Below are positions 1-8,381 of a stretch of 49,245 bases of DNA, in pieces. Within the stretch, counting starts at the first letter, position 1. The number at the start of each line of letters is the position of its first letter. The notes beneath the pieces were generated by a model. It was not told where the DNA came from. It ran no database searches and was given only the letters and a program-made list of their open reading frames with translations. The translations under genes were made by a program, and so were the position numbers. The DNA comes from Phaeobacter sp. 11ANDIMAR09. Lineage in GTDB: Bacteria > Pseudomonadota > Alphaproteobacteria > Rhodobacterales > Rhodobacteraceae. The stretch covers positions 1 to 49,245 of the forward strand of contig NZ_LIKT01000030.1 in NCBI RefSeq assembly GCF_001294455.1. Reading direction: 5' to 3'.

Positions 1-368
1 TTACAGACGCGTCTGGCCGCCCGCTGCGAATGTTTCTGACGGCTGGCCAGCGGAGCGATTACATCGGTGCCCGGGCCCTACTGGACGGCCTTCCTGCCGC
101 CGAACACATGCTGGCGGACCGTGGATACGATGCGGATTGGTATCGAGAAGCCCTTGCAGACAAGGGGATCACACCATGCATCCCGTCCCGAAAGAACCGC
201 AAGGTGCAGATCCCCCATGACGAAGCCCGATACCGCAAGCGCCACAAGATCGAGAACAGCTTCGCCCGGCTCAAGGACTGGCGGCGGGTCGCAACACGCT
301 ACGACAGGTGCCCCAAGGTCTTCCTGTCGGCATGCGCATTGGCTGCCGTCGTCATGTTTTGGTTATGA
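1..368 (+). CDS. IS5-family (IS427-like) transposase, C-terminal part
   Basis: This is the C-terminal part of a DDE transposase; the reading frame is open from base 3, so the true start lies upstream of the window. The visible part carries the second catalytic aspartate in LADRGYDADW and a perfect IS5 signature Y-x2-R-x3-E-x6-K in YRKRHKIENSFARLK, followed by the family's usual KDWRRVATRYDR and a hydrophobic tail. It would act on its own element's ends by cut-and-paste. The frame is intact to its TGA, so the copy could be active, but the N-terminal half and first aspartate cannot be seen. It borders the polyamine-type transporter genes and may mark the edge of a mobilised block. Confidence 0.9.
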   Translation, partial: TDASGRPLRMFLTAGQRSDYIGARALLDGLPAAEHMLADRGYDADWYREALADKGITPCIPSRKNRKVQIPHDEARYRKRHKIENSFARLKDWRRVATRYDRCPKVFLSACALAAVVMFWL

Positions 369-381
369 ATCCTGACCCTAG
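1..381 (+). mobile_element. Right-hand part of an IS5-family insertion sequence
   Basis: The window opens inside a transposase reading frame and the element appears to finish just after its stop codon. The bases after the stop, up to about 381 (tgaatcctgaccctag), resemble terminal inverted repeats I remember for IS427-group IS5 elements. The left end lies outside the window, so neither the paired repeat nor the target duplication can be checked. A decayed relative lies at 21633-21931. Confidence 0.7.
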
Positions 382-454
382 ACCTATGAGTGGATACTAA
401 ATACTTCATGGATTCTTTACTGATCCAGATTCCAGAGAAGAGGGTCGAAAGAGG

Positions 455-494
455 GCTGCCGGGCGGTCACGGGGTTCCATGACTACCCGGCAGC
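455..494 (-). terminator. Hairpin after the potD-like gene
   Basis: A 9-bp perfect stem (GCTGCCGGG at 455-463 with CCCGGCAGC at 486-494) contains an inner GTCA/TGAC pair. It lies directly downstream of the minus-strand solute-binding protein gene. On that strand it is followed by a modest pyrimidine stretch (CCCTCTTTCG), so termination is plausible but not textbook. Confidence 0.5.
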
Positions 495-507
495 TGTGTG
501 TCTAAGG

Positions 508-1536
508 CTACTTTTTCACATTGGTCCAGATCTGATCATAGACCGCCTGGGTGGCCTTGTCGCAGACCTCAATAAAGGCACCGGCTCCGGCTGCTGCGGG
601 CGGGTTGGCTTCCGGCAGGCTGGCCAGTTCCGGGTCCAGGAACTCTGCCGTACCGGACAGGCCAGAGGCATAGCGGGCATAGTTGGACACGGCAGCGATG
701 TTTTCTGGCACCAGCAGGAAATCCATGAACTTGAGCGCGTTTTCCCGGTTCGGCGCGTCTTTCAACAACACGACATTGTCCATCCACACCACGTAGCCCT
801 GCGTTGGGAAGGCGTATTGCAGCGTGTCCTTCTCGGCCCGGGCCTTGGCCGCAAAGCCATCGTAGATCATTCCTGCAGCGGCATCGCCCGAGACCAGAAC
901 CTCTTTGGCGGTATCCGAATTGAAAGACGCCCAATGCGCCTTGGCGCCCATCAGCATCGCATTGAGCGCCTTGAGCTGGTCGCGATCGGTCGAACATTGC
1001 GGAATGCCCATATGCAGGGCCGCCATGGCCAGAACTTCGCCCTGGCTGTCCAGCAGGTTGATCTTGCCCGAGAGTTCAGCTGGTGGGTTGAATAGGATGT
1101 CGGTGGTATTGATGTCGCCGTCATAGACCGTTGTGTCGACCGAAAAGGCGGTCGAGCCCCACTGATAGGGGATCGAATGGGCGCGGCCCGGATCAAAGCT
1201 TGGATCGGCCCATTCGGCGGCGATATTGCCTTTGTTGCTCAGCTCACCCTCGGCGATGGTATCCAACAGGCCTTCGCCGGCCATGATGGCAACCATGTAG
1301 TCCCCCGGCACCGACAGATCATAGGTGCCCAGTCCCCCCGCTTTGAGCGAGGCCAGCATGGCTTCGTTTGAATCATAGGTATCCATGGTGACGGTAATGC
1401 CGGTCTCTGCGGTGAATTTATCCAGCAGGGCCTGCGGCATGTATTCAAACCAGTGATACAGAACCAGATTGCCCTCGGCACTGGCCGCATTTGCCATCAA
1501 GGCCAGAGCCATGGCGGATGTTGTCAGAAATTTCAT
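508..1536 (-). CDS. potD: Polyamine-type ABC transporter, periplasmic solute-binding protein
   Basis: This 342-residue protein starts with a Sec signal peptide (residues about 1-20, ending ASA before EGNLVLYHW). The mature part matches the spermidine/putrescine-binding PotD/PotF family: an early HWFEYMP segment (compare NWTEYVP in PotD), VPGDYMVAIM and PYQWGSTA. It would capture the substrate in the periplasm and deliver it to the membrane subunits encoded by the next two genes. It is the last gene of a four-gene minus-strand operon, 21 bases after the potC-like stop. Many Roseobacter proteins of this family are only nominally polyamine binders. Given the adjacent catabolic genes, the ligand may be an N-methylated cation rather than spermidine; that part is inference. 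Confidence 0.88.
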   Translation of the reverse strand: MKFLTTSAMALALMANAASAEGNLVLYHWFEYMPQALLDKFTAETGITVTMDTYDSNEAMLASLKAGGLGTYDLSVPGDYMVAIMAGEGLLDTIAEGELSNKGNIAAEWADPSFDPGRAHSIPYQWGSTAFSVDTTVYDGDINTTDILFNPPAELSGKINLLDSQGEVLAMAALHMGIPQCSTDRDQLKALNAMLMGAKAHWASFNSDTAKEVLVSGDAAAGMIYDGFAAKARAEKDTLQYAFPTQGYVVWMDNVVLLKDAPNRENALKFMDFLLVPENIAAVSNYARYASGLSGTAEFLDPELASLPEANPPAAAGAGAFIEVCDKATQAVYDQIWTNVKK

Positions 1537-1557
1537 AGTATCGTTCCCCTGTTGTGG

Positions 1558-2364
1558 TTATTTTGTGTTGTCCGATTTTGAGACGAAGTAAGAGATCGTC
1601 ACCATCATGATCGACACAGCCAGCAGCATGGTTGAAATCGCCATGATGTTTGGTTTGAGCCCCTGTTTCACCGAACCAAAGATCGCCGTCGGCAGTGTCT
1701 CAACACCGGCGCCTTTGACAAAATTGGTGATGATGAAATCATCAAGACTGACGATGAAGGCCAGCAGAAAACCCGAGACAATGCCCGGCATCATCAGGGG
1801 CAGCAGCACCCGGCGAAAGGCCTGCGTCTTGGTCGCATACAGATCCATTGCCGCCTGTTCATAGGTGTCCTCGATCCCCTGCATCCGCGCCTGAATGGGC
1901 AGATAGGCAAAGGGAATGCAAAAGGCGGTATGGGCCACCAGGATCGTCAGGAAACCGCGGGTAAAGCCGATCGAATTGAAAAAGATCAGCGTCGCCACTG
2001 CGGTGACGATTTCGGGCACCATCAAAGGCAGGCTGATCAGACCCAGCGAGGCAGTGCGCAGCCGGAATTTGCCCCCCCGCACGATGGCGGTGGCAGCTGC
2101 GGTAGCAATGGCAGTCGAAAGAGTTGCCGCCACGATGGCAATAACAAAGGAGTTCAGCGCCGCCTGTTTGAACTTAGCGCTCTCAGGGCCAACAAAGACA
2201 TCGAGATACCAATGAAACGACAGCCCTTCCCAAACCGTGATCGATTTGGACGCGTTAAAGGAATAGAGGGTGACGACAATCAGCGGCGCATAGAGGATCA
2301 CCAGGCACAACAGGGTTATGCCCTTGAACCCAAAAAAGGTTTTTACATCGGTTTTAGCGCTCAT
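1558..2364 (-). CDS. potC: Polyamine-type ABC transporter permease (PotC-like)
   Basis: This is an inner-membrane permease of 268 residues. I chose the ATG at 2364 ([13 protein letters not shown]) over an upstream in-frame start at 2463, because the ATG overlaps the upstream permease stop in an ATGA arrangement and gives the family's normal length. There are about six hydrophobic segments; the first is around residues 15-35. The cytoplasmic EAA loop, which contacts the ATPase, is recognisable as [20 protein letters not shown]. It pairs with the PotB-like permease and the ATPase at 3287-4378 to form the importer. Translational coupling to the upstream gene supports equal stoichiometry. Confidence 0.88.
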   Translation of the reverse strand: MSAKTDVKTFFGFKGITLLCLVILYAPLIVVTLYSFNASKSITVWEGLSFHWYLDVFVGPESAKFKQAALNSFVIAIVAATLSTAIATAAATAIVRGGKFRLRTASLGLISLPLMVPEIVTAVATLIFFNSIGFTRGFLTILVAHTAFCIPFAYLPIQARMQGIEDTYEQAAMDLYATKTQAFRRVLLPLMMPGIVSGFLLAFIVSLDDFIITNFVKGAGVETLPTAIFGSVKQGLKPNIMAISTMLLAVSIMMVTISYFVSKSDNTK

Positions 2365-3287
2365 GACAGATCCTCCGCCTGGCGTTGTTGGCGCGCATAG
2401 ATCAGCAGAATGGTCAGGACCATGGTCAGCAGGATCATCGAAATCGCCGCTCCAAAGGGCCAATTACCAGCGTTGCCTTTGAATTGCTCTTCGATCAGCG
2501 AGCCGATCATGAAGTTCTTGGCACCGCCCAACAGATCGGGCGCAAGGAAGGCGCCGAGGCTGGGCACAAAGACCAGAATGCAGCCCGCGATCACGCCGGG
2601 TTTCACCGCTGGCAGCAGAATGCGCCGCAGGGTCACCCATTTGGTTGCATAGAGATCTGCCGCCGCTTCGCTGAGCGCGAAGTTGTAGCGCTCAACCGAG
2701 GCATAGATCGGCAGCACCATAAAGGGCAGATAGCTGTAAAACAGGCCCAACTGTACCGCCAGATTGGTATTGATGATGTGCAGGGGGGTGTCGATCAGCC
2801 CGATATTGACCAGAAAATCATTTAGCGGCCCCTGATCGCGCAGCAGAAACTTCATCGAGACCGTGCGGATCAACAGATTGACCCAATAGGGAATGGTGAT
2901 CAGAAACACCCAGATAGCGCGATTTTTTTCAGGCCGTGTCGCAATGAAATAGGCTGTCGGAAAACCGATCAGCAGCGACAGGATCGTGGCCGCACCGGCC
3001 TGCCAGATCGAGCGCCAGAAAATTGCGATATAGGTCCAGTCAATCTTGGCGGGTTCATCCCCAAAAAGCCCGCGATCAAAAAAGAACTGATCATAGGCAG
3101 AGAGCGAGAACTCCCAGATGACACCGCCCCGGAATTCTTTGGTCAAAAAGGAATAGACCATCATCATCAAAACTGGTGCCAGGACAAAGATTCCGACCAC
3201 CACCCAGCTGGGCAACAACAGCCAATGCCGGGCTTTGGCATAGGTGTCGGATGCGGCCGAACCGCCGCTTGCTGCGCCCCCCGCCAT
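2361..3287 (-). CDS. potB: Polyamine-type ABC transporter permease (PotB-like)
   Basis: This is the second inner-membrane permease, 308 residues. An alanine/glycine/serine-rich cytoplasmic N-terminus precedes the first transmembrane segment (about residues 25-45). The EAA loop reads [21 protein letters not shown], and a family-typical [14 protein letters not shown] segment follows. Its ATG at 3287 overlaps the TGA of the ATPase gene by one base (TGATG), and its own stop overlaps the next permease start by four bases, so the three genes are translationally coupled. It should form a heterodimeric channel with the PotC-like protein. Confidence 0.88.
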   Translation of the reverse strand: MAGGAASGGSAASDTYAKARHWLLLPSWVVVGIFVLAPVLMMMVYSFLTKEFRGGVIWEFSLSAYDQFFFDRGLFGDEPAKIDWTYIAIFWRSIWQAGAATILSLLIGFPTAYFIATRPEKNRAIWVFLITIPYWVNLLIRTVSMKFLLRDQGPLNDFLVNIGLIDTPLHIINTNLAVQLGLFYSYLPFMVLPIYASVERYNFALSEAAADLYATKWVTLRRILLPAVKPGVIAGCILVFVPSLGAFLAPDLLGGAKNFMIGSLIEEQFKGNAGNWPFGAAISMILLTMVLTILLIYARQQRQAEDLS

Positions 3288-4378
3288 CAGTCAACCAACA
3301 GGCGCGCCGCGCCATGCTCCATGTTGACATAGGCCTGAGCGCCCGGTTCAAAGATCCGCTTGGTGCCTCGATCGGAATTCGAGGTCCGAACAGTAAAATT
3401 TGGCCCCTCCGCCAAGTCAATGATGGTGGTGATATCGGTGCCGATAAAGATATTCTCGACGATGGTCCCTTTCAGGCTCTCGCTCTCGGTGGGGTGTTCG
3501 GATAAAAACAGACGTTCGGGGCGGATCGACATATGCACGCGCGCGCCCCGTTTTACCTCATCCACCGCGTTGCAGGTCAGCTCATGGCCACCGCCCAGAT
3601 GGCAGGTGGCGCGGCCTGCCTCGATGGCATCCACCGAAACCTCGAGCAGATTGGTCTCGCCGATGAAATCCGCGACAAACATATTGCGCGGCGCCTCATA
3701 GATGTCCTGGGGCGCACCCAATTGCTGCATCCGCCCAGCCGACATGACGGCAATGCGGTCCGACATGGTCAGGGCTTCTTCCTGATCATGGGTCACAAAA
3801 ATAAAGGTGATCCCGGTTTCGCGCTGGATATGTTTCAGCTCGATCTGCATCGCCTTGCGCAGCTTGAGATCCAGCGCCGAAAGCGGTTCGTCCAGCAGCA
3901 GAACCTTGGGCGAGGGCGCAAGCGCGCGGGCCAGGGCAACACGTTGTTGCTGCCCGCCTGACAGCTGCGCGGGTTTGCGGCTGGCGAACTGGGACAGCTG
4001 CACAAGATCCAGCATTTCTCCGGCGCGGCGGCGCGCTTCGGATTTGGAGGCTCCGCGCATTTCCAACCCAAAGCCCACATTGTCCAGGATCGTCATATGC
4101 GGAAACAGCGCGTAGTTCTGAAACACCGTGTTCACCGGGCGCTGATGCGGCGGCAGGTTCTCGATTTCTTCGCCATAGAGGAAGATGCCCCCTTCCGAGA
4201 CGTCCTCGAACCCGGCAATCATCCGCAACAGCGTGGTCTTGCCACAGCCTGACGGTCCAAGCAGGGTGAAAAACTCATTGTCGCGGATGCTCAAAGAGAT
4301 CTTTTGCAAGGCGGTGAAATCACCGTAGCGTTTAACGGCATCGCGGACGTCGACCGCAATCTGGCTGGCATCTGTCAT
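3287..4378 (-). CDS. potA: Polyamine-type ABC transporter ATP-binding protein (PotA-like)
   Basis: This 363-residue ATPase powers the importer. It has Walker A GPSGCGKTT, the ABC signature LSGGQQQRVALARAL, Walker B VLLLDEPLSALD and the switch histidine in FVTHDQEEAL. A C-terminal TOBE-type domain (about residues 280-363, containing SIRPERLFL) is typical of PotA/MalK proteins. I chose the ATG at 4378 (MTDASQ) because the reading frame further upstream to 4507 encodes no family-like sequence. It is the first gene of the minus-strand operon and diverges from the flavoprotein gene at 4705; the 326-bp gap carries shared control elements. Confidence 0.9.
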   Translation of the reverse strand: MTDASQIAVDVRDAVKRYGDFTALQKISLSIRDNEFFTLLGPSGCGKTTLLRMIAGFEDVSEGGIFLYGEEIENLPPHQRPVNTVFQNYALFPHMTILDNVGFGLEMRGASKSEARRRAGEMLDLVQLSQFASRKPAQLSGGQQQRVALARALAPSPKVLLLDEPLSALDLKLRKAMQIELKHIQRETGITFIFVTHDQEEALTMSDRIAVMSAGRMQQLGAPQDIYEAPRNMFVADFIGETNLLEVSVDAIEAGRATCHLGGGHELTCNAVDEVKRGARVHMSIRPERLFLSEHPTESESLKGTIVENIFIGTDITTIIDLAEGPNFTVRTSNSDRGTKRIFEPGAQAYVNMEHGAARLLVD

Positions 4379-4704
4379 AGCGAAGATCCCATGGTTTGAA
4401 GGAATCCTAGCCTTGGGAAAGAGCTGCTGTCGTGTCCCCCCGAAGGGGGATAGGGATATATGCGCATGGTGACCTCCGAGTCTGCGTTTAAAGAGTACGC
4501 GCGACACATCTTTGTAAAAATTCGTATCTGGCGAATGTTGGATTAGGCTAAGGCTTTGCGATGCCGAAACTGGTTAGCCCCACCCTAATCAACGCTGATG
4601 CATATCGTTCTTTTCTGGTTCTCACCGCGTGTCACACTGCCCAAAGCGGGAGGTGTCGGCAGAAGCGATAGGCGGCTCCCGGTCAGATTGAGAGGACAGA
4701 CATT
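4379..4704. promoter_or_regulatory. Divergent control region with several LysR-type inverted repeats
   Basis: This 326-bp gap holds no gene. It must contain the promoters for the transporter operon (leftward) and the catabolic operon (rightward). Three symmetrical elements sit close together. ATTCG-N7-CGAAT at 4520-4536 is a perfect T-N11-A type LysR box. TTGGATTAGGCTAA at 4538-4551 recurs, inverted and with one mismatch, at 10895-10908. GGTTAG-N7-CTAATC at 4572-4590 also fits T-N11-A spacing. I infer that the LysR protein encoded at 9909-10838 binds here. Confidence 0.55.
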
Positions 4705-5985
4705 ATGGCCGTTGAAAAGGTAGATACGCTTGTTGTGGGGGGTGGTCAGGCGGGCATCGCGCTCAGTGAACACCTGGGAGACCGCGGCGTGCCTCATCTG
4801 GTGCTGGAGAAAAACCGGATTGCCGAAGCCTGGCGGTCACGGCGCTGGGATACTTTGGTGACCAATGGTCCGGTCTGGCATGATCGGTTTCCCAACCTGG
4901 AGTTCCCAAACAGCCAGCCGGATGAATTTGTCGGCAAAGATGCTGTTGCTGACTACCTGGAATCCTATGCAGAAATGGTCCAAGCCCCCATTCGCACCGG
5001 TGTCGAAGTGATCAAGGCCAAACGCCTTGCGGGCCAGGCCGGGTTTCTGGTTGAAACCTCCGAAGGGCAGATCGAAGCCAAACGGCTGGTTGCGGCCACC
5101 GGCGCCTTTCAACAGCCTGTGATCCCGCCGATTGTCCCCGACACTGCCAATCTAACTCAATTGCATTCCTTCCACTACAAGAACCCAAACCAACTGGCTG
5201 AGGGCGCGGTTCTGGTGGTCGGCGCCGGCTCTTCGGGCGCGCAGATCGCGGATGAGCTGCAGCGCGCTGGGCGCAAGGTCTTTTTGTCGGTGGGCCCCCA
5301 TGATCGCCCGCCCCGCCGCTACCGGGGCCGCGATTTTGTCTGGTGGCTTGGGGTTCTGGGCCTTTGGGATATTGCCGCCCAGGCTCCGGGCACCGAGCAT
5401 GTCACCATCTCGGTCAGCGGTGCCTATGGCGGTCGCACCATGGATTTCCGCCGCCTTGCGAGCGAAGGCGTGACCCTGTTGGGCCTGACGGATACATTTG
5501 CCGATGGCAGGCTGAGCTTTCGCGATGATCTGCAAAAGAACATTGCCGGTGGCGACGCAAATTACAAAGAAATGCTGGATGCGGCAGATGCCTATCTCGA
5601 GCGCAACGGGCTGGATCTTCCCGCCGAGCCGGAGGCGCGCAATGTCTGGCCTGACCCCGACTGCCTGACCAACCCTATCACCTCGCTTGATCTGGCGCAG
5701 GAAGGCATCACCACGATCATCTGGGCCACCGGTTTTCGGCAGGATTTCAGCTGGATGGATTTGGATGCCTTTGATGACAAAGGGGCGCCAGTGCATCAGC
5801 GCGGTGTGTCCATCGAGCCCGATGTCTATTTCCTGGGCCTACCCTGGCAATCCCGACGCGGATCCACGTTTTTGTGGGGTGTCTGGCATGATGCGAAACA
5901 CATCGCGGACCAGATTGCCACGCAACGCGCCTATCTCGACTATGATGGCGCCGCCGCCATCGTTGCCTCTGCAGCAGCTGAATGA
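4705..5985 (+). CDS. FAD-dependent monooxygenase-like NAD(P)-binding protein
   Basis: This 426-residue two-dinucleotide-domain flavoprotein resembles the CzcO/flavin-monooxygenase family. The FAD Rossmann motif VVGGGQAGIALS is at residues about 10-21, and a second GxGxxG (VVGAGSSGAQIADEL, about residues 171-185) would bind NADPH. A late IIWATGF motif, usual in this family, is also present. It is probably a soluble enzyme oxygenating a nitrogen or carbon atom, or reducing a partner. It opens a rightward operon and is followed after 20 bases by the Rieske oxygenase gene. No dedicated Rieske reductase is visible nearby, so an accessory electron-transfer role is conceivable but unproven. The substrate is unknown. 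Confidence 0.8.
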   Translation: MAVEKVDTLVVGGGQAGIALSEHLGDRGVPHLVLEKNRIAEAWRSRRWDTLVTNGPVWHDRFPNLEFPNSQPDEFVGKDAVADYLESYAEMVQAPIRTGVEVIKAKRLAGQAGFLVETSEGQIEAKRLVAATGAFQQPVIPPIVPDTANLTQLHSFHYKNPNQLAEGAVLVVGAGSSGAQIADELQRAGRKVFLSVGPHDRPPRRYRGRDFVWWLGVLGLWDIAAQAPGTEHVTISVSGAYGGRTMDFRRLASEGVTLLGLTDTFADGRLSFRDDLQKNIAGGDANYKEMLDAADAYLERNGLDLPAEPEARNVWPDPDCLTNPITSLDLAQEGITTIIWATGFRQDFSWMDLDAFDDKGAPVHQRGVSIEPDVYFLGLPWQSRRGSTFLWGVWHDAKHIADQIATQRAYLDYDGAAAIVASAAAE

Positions 5986-6005
5986 CCCGACAAGAGAGAG
6001 AACCC

Positions 6006-7148
6006 ATGGCCAAAGATCATCTGGACCCCGTCGACGCATTGCGCCAGAACACTGCCCAGCCCTTTGAGCGGGCGCAGGCCATGCCCCCATCGGTCTATAC
6101 CTCCGAAGCCTTTCTGGCGCAGGAGCTGGAACATATTTTCTCCAAGGATTGGTTCTGTGTTGGCCGCGCTGATGCCCTGGCAAATCCTGGGGACTACACC
6201 ACCTGCGAACTGGCTGGTCAGCCCATCGCAGTGATCCGGGATCGCGATGGCAATCTGCGGGCCCTGTCCAATGTGTGCCTGCACCGTATGTCCACCCTAC
6301 TAGAAGGCAGCGGCAACACCCGGGCCATTGTCTGCCCCTATCACGCCTGGACCTATAATCTGGACGGTTCCCTGCGCGGCGCCCCGGCGATGACCCTGAA
6401 CGAGGGGTTTTGCAAGGATCAGTACAAACTGCCCCAGGTCAAATGCCAGGAGTGGCTGGGCTGGGTCTTTGTCACGCTAAACATGGATGCCCCTGATGTG
6501 GCAGAACAGCTCAAGCAGGTCGAAGAAATGGTCTCCGGCTATGGCATGACCAACTACACCGAGACCTTCTTTGAAGAGCATGTCTGGGACACAAATTGGA
6601 AAGTCCTGGCCGAGAATTTTATGGAGAGCTACCACCTGCCGGTCTGCCATGCCGGCACGATTGGCGGCTTGTCAAAGCTGGAAGATATGATCTGCCCGCC
6701 GGGCCTGCCTGCCTTCAACTATCACACCATCCTCAAGGAGGAGTCGCTGCGCATCGCCATGGCGCATCCCGACAATGACCGCTTAACCGGAGAAGAGCGC
6801 CGCACCACCTATCTGCTGGCGATCTATCCCAGCCTGTTGATCACGCTAACCCCCGGCTATTTCTGGTATCTTTCGCTGCACCCAAAGGGGCCCGGCCAGG
6901 TCCACATTCGCTTTGGCGGTGGCATGTCCAATGATTTTGCCAATGACCCCGATATCGAGCAGAATTTTTCCGATCTGAAGGCCCTGTTGGATGAGGTCAA
7001 CATTGAGGACCGGGGCTGCACCGAAAAGGTATTCGTAGGCCTCAGCTCGGAGCGCGCCGTTGCTGGTCACCTGAGCCATCTGGAGCGGCCAAACTATGAT
7101 TTTGCGCAATATCTCATGGCCAAAATCGAAGCCGGGCAAGCGGGTTGA
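6006..7148 (+). CDS. Rieske non-heme iron oxygenase, alpha subunit (quaternary-amine type)
   Basis: This is the 380-residue oxygenase component of an aromatic-ring-hydroxylating or N-demethylating system. The Rieske [2Fe-2S] ligands are Cys91, His93, Cys110 and His113 (NVCLHR and VCPYHAW). The mononuclear iron site has His210 and His215 in MESYHLPVCH. A glutamate (Glu207) sits at the bridging position, E-x2-H-x4-H, as I recall for carnitine/betaine-type enzymes such as CntA, where most ring hydroxylases have aspartate. I chose ATG 6006, preceded by gagagag, over an in-frame ATG at 5982 that overlaps the upstream gene. The substrate is probably an N-methylated cation or heterocycle (inference). 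No ferredoxin or reductase gene is adjacent. Confidence 0.88.
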   Translation: MAKDHLDPVDALRQNTAQPFERAQAMPPSVYTSEAFLAQELEHIFSKDWFCVGRADALANPGDYTTCELAGQPIAVIRDRDGNLRALSNVCLHRMSTLLEGSGNTRAIVCPYHAWTYNLDGSLRGAPAMTLNEGFCKDQYKLPQVKCQEWLGWVFVTLNMDAPDVAEQLKQVEEMVSGYGMTNYTETFFEEHVWDTNWKVLAENFMESYHLPVCHAGTIGGLSKLEDMICPPGLPAFNYHTILKEESLRIAMAHPDNDRLTGEERRTTYLLAIYPSLLITLTPGYFWYLSLHPKGPGQVHIRFGGGMSNDFANDPDIEQNFSDLKALLDEVNIEDRGCTEKVFVGLSSERAVAGHLSHLERPNYDFAQYLMAKIEAGQAG

Positions 7149-7184
7149 CCCCCGCCCGGCCAGACCACAGCGACAGGAACCAAA

Positions 7185-7601
7185 ATGGCACATACACGCA
7201 TTCGCAAATTCAACACCTCGGATACCTATCCCGAGCAGAACCTCGACAATGATCTCTGTCAGGCCGTCGTCACCCAGGGTGGTAAAACCGTCTGGCTGCG
7301 GGGACAATGCCCGCAAAACCTGGATGACGCGGTCAATATCGACAGTCATGACCCGGTAGAGCAAACCCATAAGGTGATGCAGAACATCAAGCAGCTGATC
7401 GAAGAGGCCGGCGGCGAGATGAAACATCTGGTCAAGGTGGTGGTCTATATCACCGATGTGCGTCACCGCGAGGATGTCTACCGCACCATGGGCGAATACA
7501 TCAAAGGGGTGCATCCGGTGTCGACGGGCCTGGTTGTCCAGGCCCTGGCGCGCCCAGATTGGCTGGTCGAAATCGACGGCACTGCAGTCATTCCCGACTG
7601 A
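7185..7601 (+). CDS. RidA-family enamine/imine deaminase
   Basis: This 138-residue protein is of normal length for the YjgF/RidA family. The C-terminal ARPDWLVEIDGTAVI block carries the conserved arginine and glutamate of active RidA proteins, and VKVVVYITDVRHREDV is also family-typical. RidA proteins are small cytosolic trimers that hydrolyse reactive enamine/imine intermediates to ketones plus ammonia or amine. Position inside a catabolic operon, between an oxygenase and a hydrolase, suggests a specific pathway step after ring or side-chain oxidation rather than general damage control; this is inference. Confidence 0.9.
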   Translation: MAHTRIRKFNTSDTYPEQNLDNDLCQAVVTQGGKTVWLRGQCPQNLDDAVNIDSHDPVEQTHKVMQNIKQLIEEAGGEMKHLVKVVVYITDVRHREDVYRTMGEYIKGVHPVSTGLVVQALARPDWLVEIDGTAVIPD

Positions 7602-7620
7602 GGTCGTAAATGGCAAGGAT

Positions 7621-7680
7621 GAGGGGGCTCTCTGCCCCCTCACACTCCCCCGAGGATATTTGTGGCCAAATGAAGATTGG
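7621..7680. repeat. Hairpin plus CCCCGAGGATATTT intergenic element
   Basis: An 8-bp stem (GAGGGGGC 7621-7628, loop TCTCT, GCCCCCTC 7634-7641) is followed by CCCCCGAGGATATTT and GGCCAAATGAAGA. From memory, this arrangement recurs between genes of many Rhodobacteraceae. I see only this copy in the window. It lies between the RidA and DUF1028 genes and could modulate read-through. Confidence 0.45.
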
Positions 7681-7692
7681 AAGGAAGAAGGG

Positions 7693-8367
7693 ATGACATT
7701 TTCCTTGGTGGCGCGCTGCGCTGAGACGGGCATGTTTGGAGTGGCGATTTCTTCGTCCTCACCGGCAGTGGCAGCGCGCTGCTCCTATGCGCGCGCAGGC
7801 GTCGGGGCTGTGGCATCTCAGAACATCACTGACCCCAGCCTGGGGCCGCTGACCCTGGATCTGATGCAGGGCGGAATGGCGGCGGATGAAGCCATCGCCG
7901 AGATCCGCAGGCGGGGGGAATTTGTCGACTACCGCCAGGTTCTCGCTGTTGACGCAAGCGGCACCACCGCCATTCACTCCGGCCCCAATAGCCTAGGTAT
8001 ATGGAGCCAGGCGCAGGGGATGAATGTGGCTTCTGGCGGTAATCTCTTGGCCAATGAGGGTATTCCGCAGGCCATTGTAGATGGATTTATGTCCAGCTCG
8101 GGCCATCTGGGGGACCGGTTGATCGCAGCCATGCGCGCAGGGCTGGCAGCGGGTGGCGAAGCAGGGCCGGTGCATTCGGCGGGTATGATGTTGGTTGATC
8201 AGGTCGCCTGGCCGGTGGCGGATCTGCGCTGCGACTGGACCGAAGATTGCCCGATTGAAAACATCGCAACCGCCTGGAATGTCTATAAACCACAGCTCGA
8301 CGCCTATGTTCAGCGTGCATTGGATCCGCGCGAAGCGCCCTCCTATGGCGTTCCAGGCGACGAATAA
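7693..8367 (+). CDS. DUF1028 family protein (Ntn-hydrolase-like)
   Basis: This 224-residue protein starts at ATG 7693 after a strong ribosome-binding stretch (aaggaagaaggg). The N-terminus MTFSLVARCAETGMFGVAIS and the following SSSPAVAARCSYARAGVGAV are typical of DUF1028, a family predicted to have an Ntn-hydrolase fold but without an assigned general reaction. Cysteine, serine and threonine residues near the N-terminus could serve as nucleophile, but no self-processing site can be identified by eye. It is the fourth gene of the catabolic operon, directly before the aldehyde dehydrogenase, so amide or lactam hydrolysis of a pathway intermediate is a reasonable guess. Confidence 0.82.
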   Translation: MTFSLVARCAETGMFGVAISSSSPAVAARCSYARAGVGAVASQNITDPSLGPLTLDLMQGGMAADEAIAEIRRRGEFVDYRQVLAVDASGTTAIHSGPNSLGIWSQAQGMNVASGGNLLANEGIPQAIVDGFMSSSGHLGDRLIAAMRAGLAAGGEAGPVHSAGMMLVDQVAWPVADLRCDWTEDCPIENIATAWNVYKPQLDAYVQRALDPREAPSYGVPGDE

Positions 8368-8381
8368 ACAGGAAGATCATC

